Shown: positions 31,083 to 32,364 of the stretch, piece by piece | How the letters are laid out: each line of letters starts with the position of its first letter | Position numbering within the stretch: the stretch's first letter is position 1 | NCBI GenBank assembly: GCA_015064195.1 | Contig: SVSO01000007.1 | Location: 1-32,364, forward strand | Direction of reading: 5' to 3' | DNA from: Oscillospiraceae bacterium | GTDB taxonomy: Bacteria; Bacillota_A; Clostridia; Oscillospirales; CAG-272 | Length of the DNA: 32,364 bases | The notes under the pieces: model-generated | Database searches by the model: none | What the model was told of the DNA's origin: nothing | Seen by the model: the letters and a program-made list of their open reading frames with translations, nothing else | Position numbers and translations under genes: made by a program

Positions 31083-32138
31083 ATGATCTACGAATTCAAA
31101 AACAGCGAACCGCGCTGGATCACCTTTGAAAATCCGAAGGGCGAAAAAGGCAAAGGTGCGATGGAAAACAACGGTGCGAAGGGACATCCTGCGGAGACAT
31201 TCCCAGCAGGATCAGTGAAAACGCTCTGCGATTTCGACGGCTGCGGCATTGTCCGCAGAATATGGATCACCGTGAATGAACGCGCGCCGGAAATTCTGAA
31301 GAACATCCGGCTCAGAATGTACTGGGACAATGCCGCAGAACCGCAGGTAGATGTGCCGCTGTGCGACTTTTTCTGCATGGGGCTCGGTGAAATGCGTCCG
31401 TTCGAGAACCGATACTTCACCACAGCCGAGGGCCGCTCCTTCTGCTGCACAATCCCAATGCCATTCCGCAGACACGCGAAGATCACGCTCGCCAATGAAT
31501 GCGGCACGGATATCCGCAATCTGTTTTACGATATTGATCTGACGCTCGAAGCGCTCTCCGATGCTGTCATGTATTTCCATGCGGATTTCACACATATTCC
31601 GCAGAACGAGCTGGAGAAAGATGTCACAATTCTCAACTGTACTTCCGGCGGTCGGTATCTCGGCGCGAGCATCGCCATTTATCCCGACAATGGACGCTAC
31701 AAGGGACTCTGGTGGGGCGAGGGCGAGATCAAGATGTACATCGACGGCGACACGGACTATCCCACTGTTGTCGGAACCGGTGCGGAGGACTATACCGGAT
31801 CTGCATGGGGACTTGGTGAATTCATCAACCGCGATCAGGGCTGCGCGAATAAAAAAGACGGAAACTTCTCGTTCTACCGCTTCCATGTCGAAGACGCGAT
31901 ATATTTCAAGGAAAATATCCGCGTGACACTTCAGACGATCGGCGGAGGTGAAGCGAAAGATGTCATCACGCTCGCCGAGCGCGGTGTACCGCATACCGTC
32001 ATTTCCTACGACTCCGACTGTATCCACGGCGTGTACGGGCAGGATTACTCCCGAGACGGGCTTGCGGGATGGGTCAACTTCTACCGCCAAGATGAATACC
32101 GCATCGTTGCATACTACTATACGGCATTCCTGAGCTGA
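31083..32138 (+). CDS. DUF2961 / GH172-family glycoside hydrolase
   Basis: This 351-residue protein belongs to DUF2961, now GH172, which includes alpha-D-fructofuranosidases/difructose-anhydride enzymes and D-arabinofuranosidases. The diagnostic parts are GIVRRIWITV, the DVPLCDFFCMGLG segment, the acidic GEGEIKMYIDGD (212-223) and VVGTGAEDYTGSAWG (230-243), whose Glu residues (213/215 and 235) are the likely catalytic pair. GH172 enzymes are oligomers built from double jelly-rolls. No signal peptide is present, so it acts in the cytoplasm on imported sugars. The ATG follows GGAGACGCG by a short gap. The substrate in this organism is unknown; a furanoside is the best guess. Confidence 0.88.
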   Translation: MIYEFKNSEPRWITFENPKGEKGKGAMENNGAKGHPAETFPAGSVKTLCDFDGCGIVRRIWITVNERAPEILKNIRLRMYWDNAAEPQVDVPLCDFFCMGLGEMRPFENRYFTTAEGRSFCCTIPMPFRRHAKITLANECGTDIRNLFYDIDLTLEALSDAVMYFHADFTHIPQNELEKDVTILNCTSGGRYLGASIAIYPDNGRYKGLWWGEGEIKMYIDGDTDYPTVVGTGAEDYTGSAWGLGEFINRDQGCANKKDGNFSFYRFHVEDAIYFKENIRVTLQTIGGGEAKDVITLAERGVPHTVISYDSDCIHGVYGQDYSRDGLAGWVNFYRQDEYRIVAYYYTAFLS

Positions 32139-32190
32139 TGCATATCCGTTCCCGCCATTAACCGTGCCATCACAACTTCACGAGGAAATC

Positions 32191-32364
32191 ATGAATCAAA
32201 ACAAACGCATCACCGTCAAAGATCTCGCCCGGATCTGCGGCGTTTCCATCGGAACGGTGGACCGCGCTCTCAACGGCCGCGCACGCATCAATCCGGAGAC
32301 AAAGAAGAAGATCCTCGATGCCGCCGAGGAATACGGCTACATCAAAAACGAGTTCGCCCACACC
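32191..32364 (+). CDS. LacI-family transcriptional regulator, N-terminal part (runs off the right edge)
   Basis: Only the first 58 codons are in the window. They form the LacI helix-turn-helix and hinge: ITVKDLARICGVSIGTVDRALNG (7-29), then RARINPETKKKILDAAEEYGYIKN. The serine of the usual TVSR is Asp here, as in a subgroup of LacI regulators. GAGGA precedes the ATG. It lies 52 bases after the GH172 gene with no terminator between, so it may be the last or middle gene of the same operon and control it in response to a sugar. Confidence 0.9.
   Translation, partial: MNQNKRITVKDLARICGVSIGTVDRALNGRARINPETKKKILDAAEEYGYIKNEFAHT

Overview
The window looks like chromosomal DNA of an uncultured, probably gut-associated anaerobic Clostridia (Bacillota). 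The signs are: codons rich in third-position G/C against AT-rich intergenic DNA; strong AGGAGG-type ribosome binding sites; sigma-A promoters with 17-bp spacers, most with an extended TGn -10; lipoproteins with LxxC lipoboxes and Thr-rich linkers; a YtrA-type GntR/ABC operon; HAAS/DUF4097 membrane genes; a zinc-type S18; and many orphan sugar-transport and glycan enzymes. The exact family cannot be fixed by eye. I see no rRNA, tRNA, CRISPR array, insertion sequence or phage gene.

Layout. 1-4323: a truncated trkA-like gene reads off the left edge, divergent from a GntR-lipoprotein-ABC ATPase-ABC permease operon. 4285-7586: two tandem paralogous sugar-type solute-binding lipoproteins, whose terminator-promoter-signal peptide units are copies of one another. 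7615-9830: ispD, an antisense 50-residue Asn/Gln/Lys-only small protein, and manA. 9793-15720 (minus strand): an orphan MsmK/UgpC-type sugar ABC ATPase, then a HAAS membrane protein-DUF4097-GH2 glycosidase operon. 15774-18860: trmB, a third paralogous solute-binding lipoprotein, and an overlapping AAA ATPase. 19097-25820: a tightly packed six-gene operon encoding a D-2-hydroxyacid dehydrogenase, a TIM-barrel isomerase, an Old-Yellow-Enzyme/Fe-S flavoenzyme, an SDR, a FrdA-like flavoprotein and a RadC-like protein whose metal-binding motif has been lost. 25829-27151 (minus): the classic rpsF-ssb-rpsR operon with a structured leader. 27221-32364: lysA-type PLP decarboxylase, then TIM-barrel isomerase, HAD phosphatase, polysaccharide-deacetylase-like protein, DUF2961/GH172 protein and the start of a LacI regulator.

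How it fits together. Much of the window serves sugar capture and processing: three binding lipoproteins and a shared-type ATPase with no permease genes nearby, cytoplasmic GH2 and GH172 glycosidases, ManA, two xylose-isomerase-like TIM barrels, a HAD phosphatase and a LacI regulator. Housekeeping genes (ispD, trmB, rpsF-ssb-rpsR, lysA) are scattered between them. The best candidate for an undescribed system is the 19166-25015 redox operon, which looks like a reductive or hydride-shuttling pathway for a hydroxylated or sugar-like compound. The degenerate RadC-like protein at its end and the Asn/Gln-rich small protein are the most unusual single genes.
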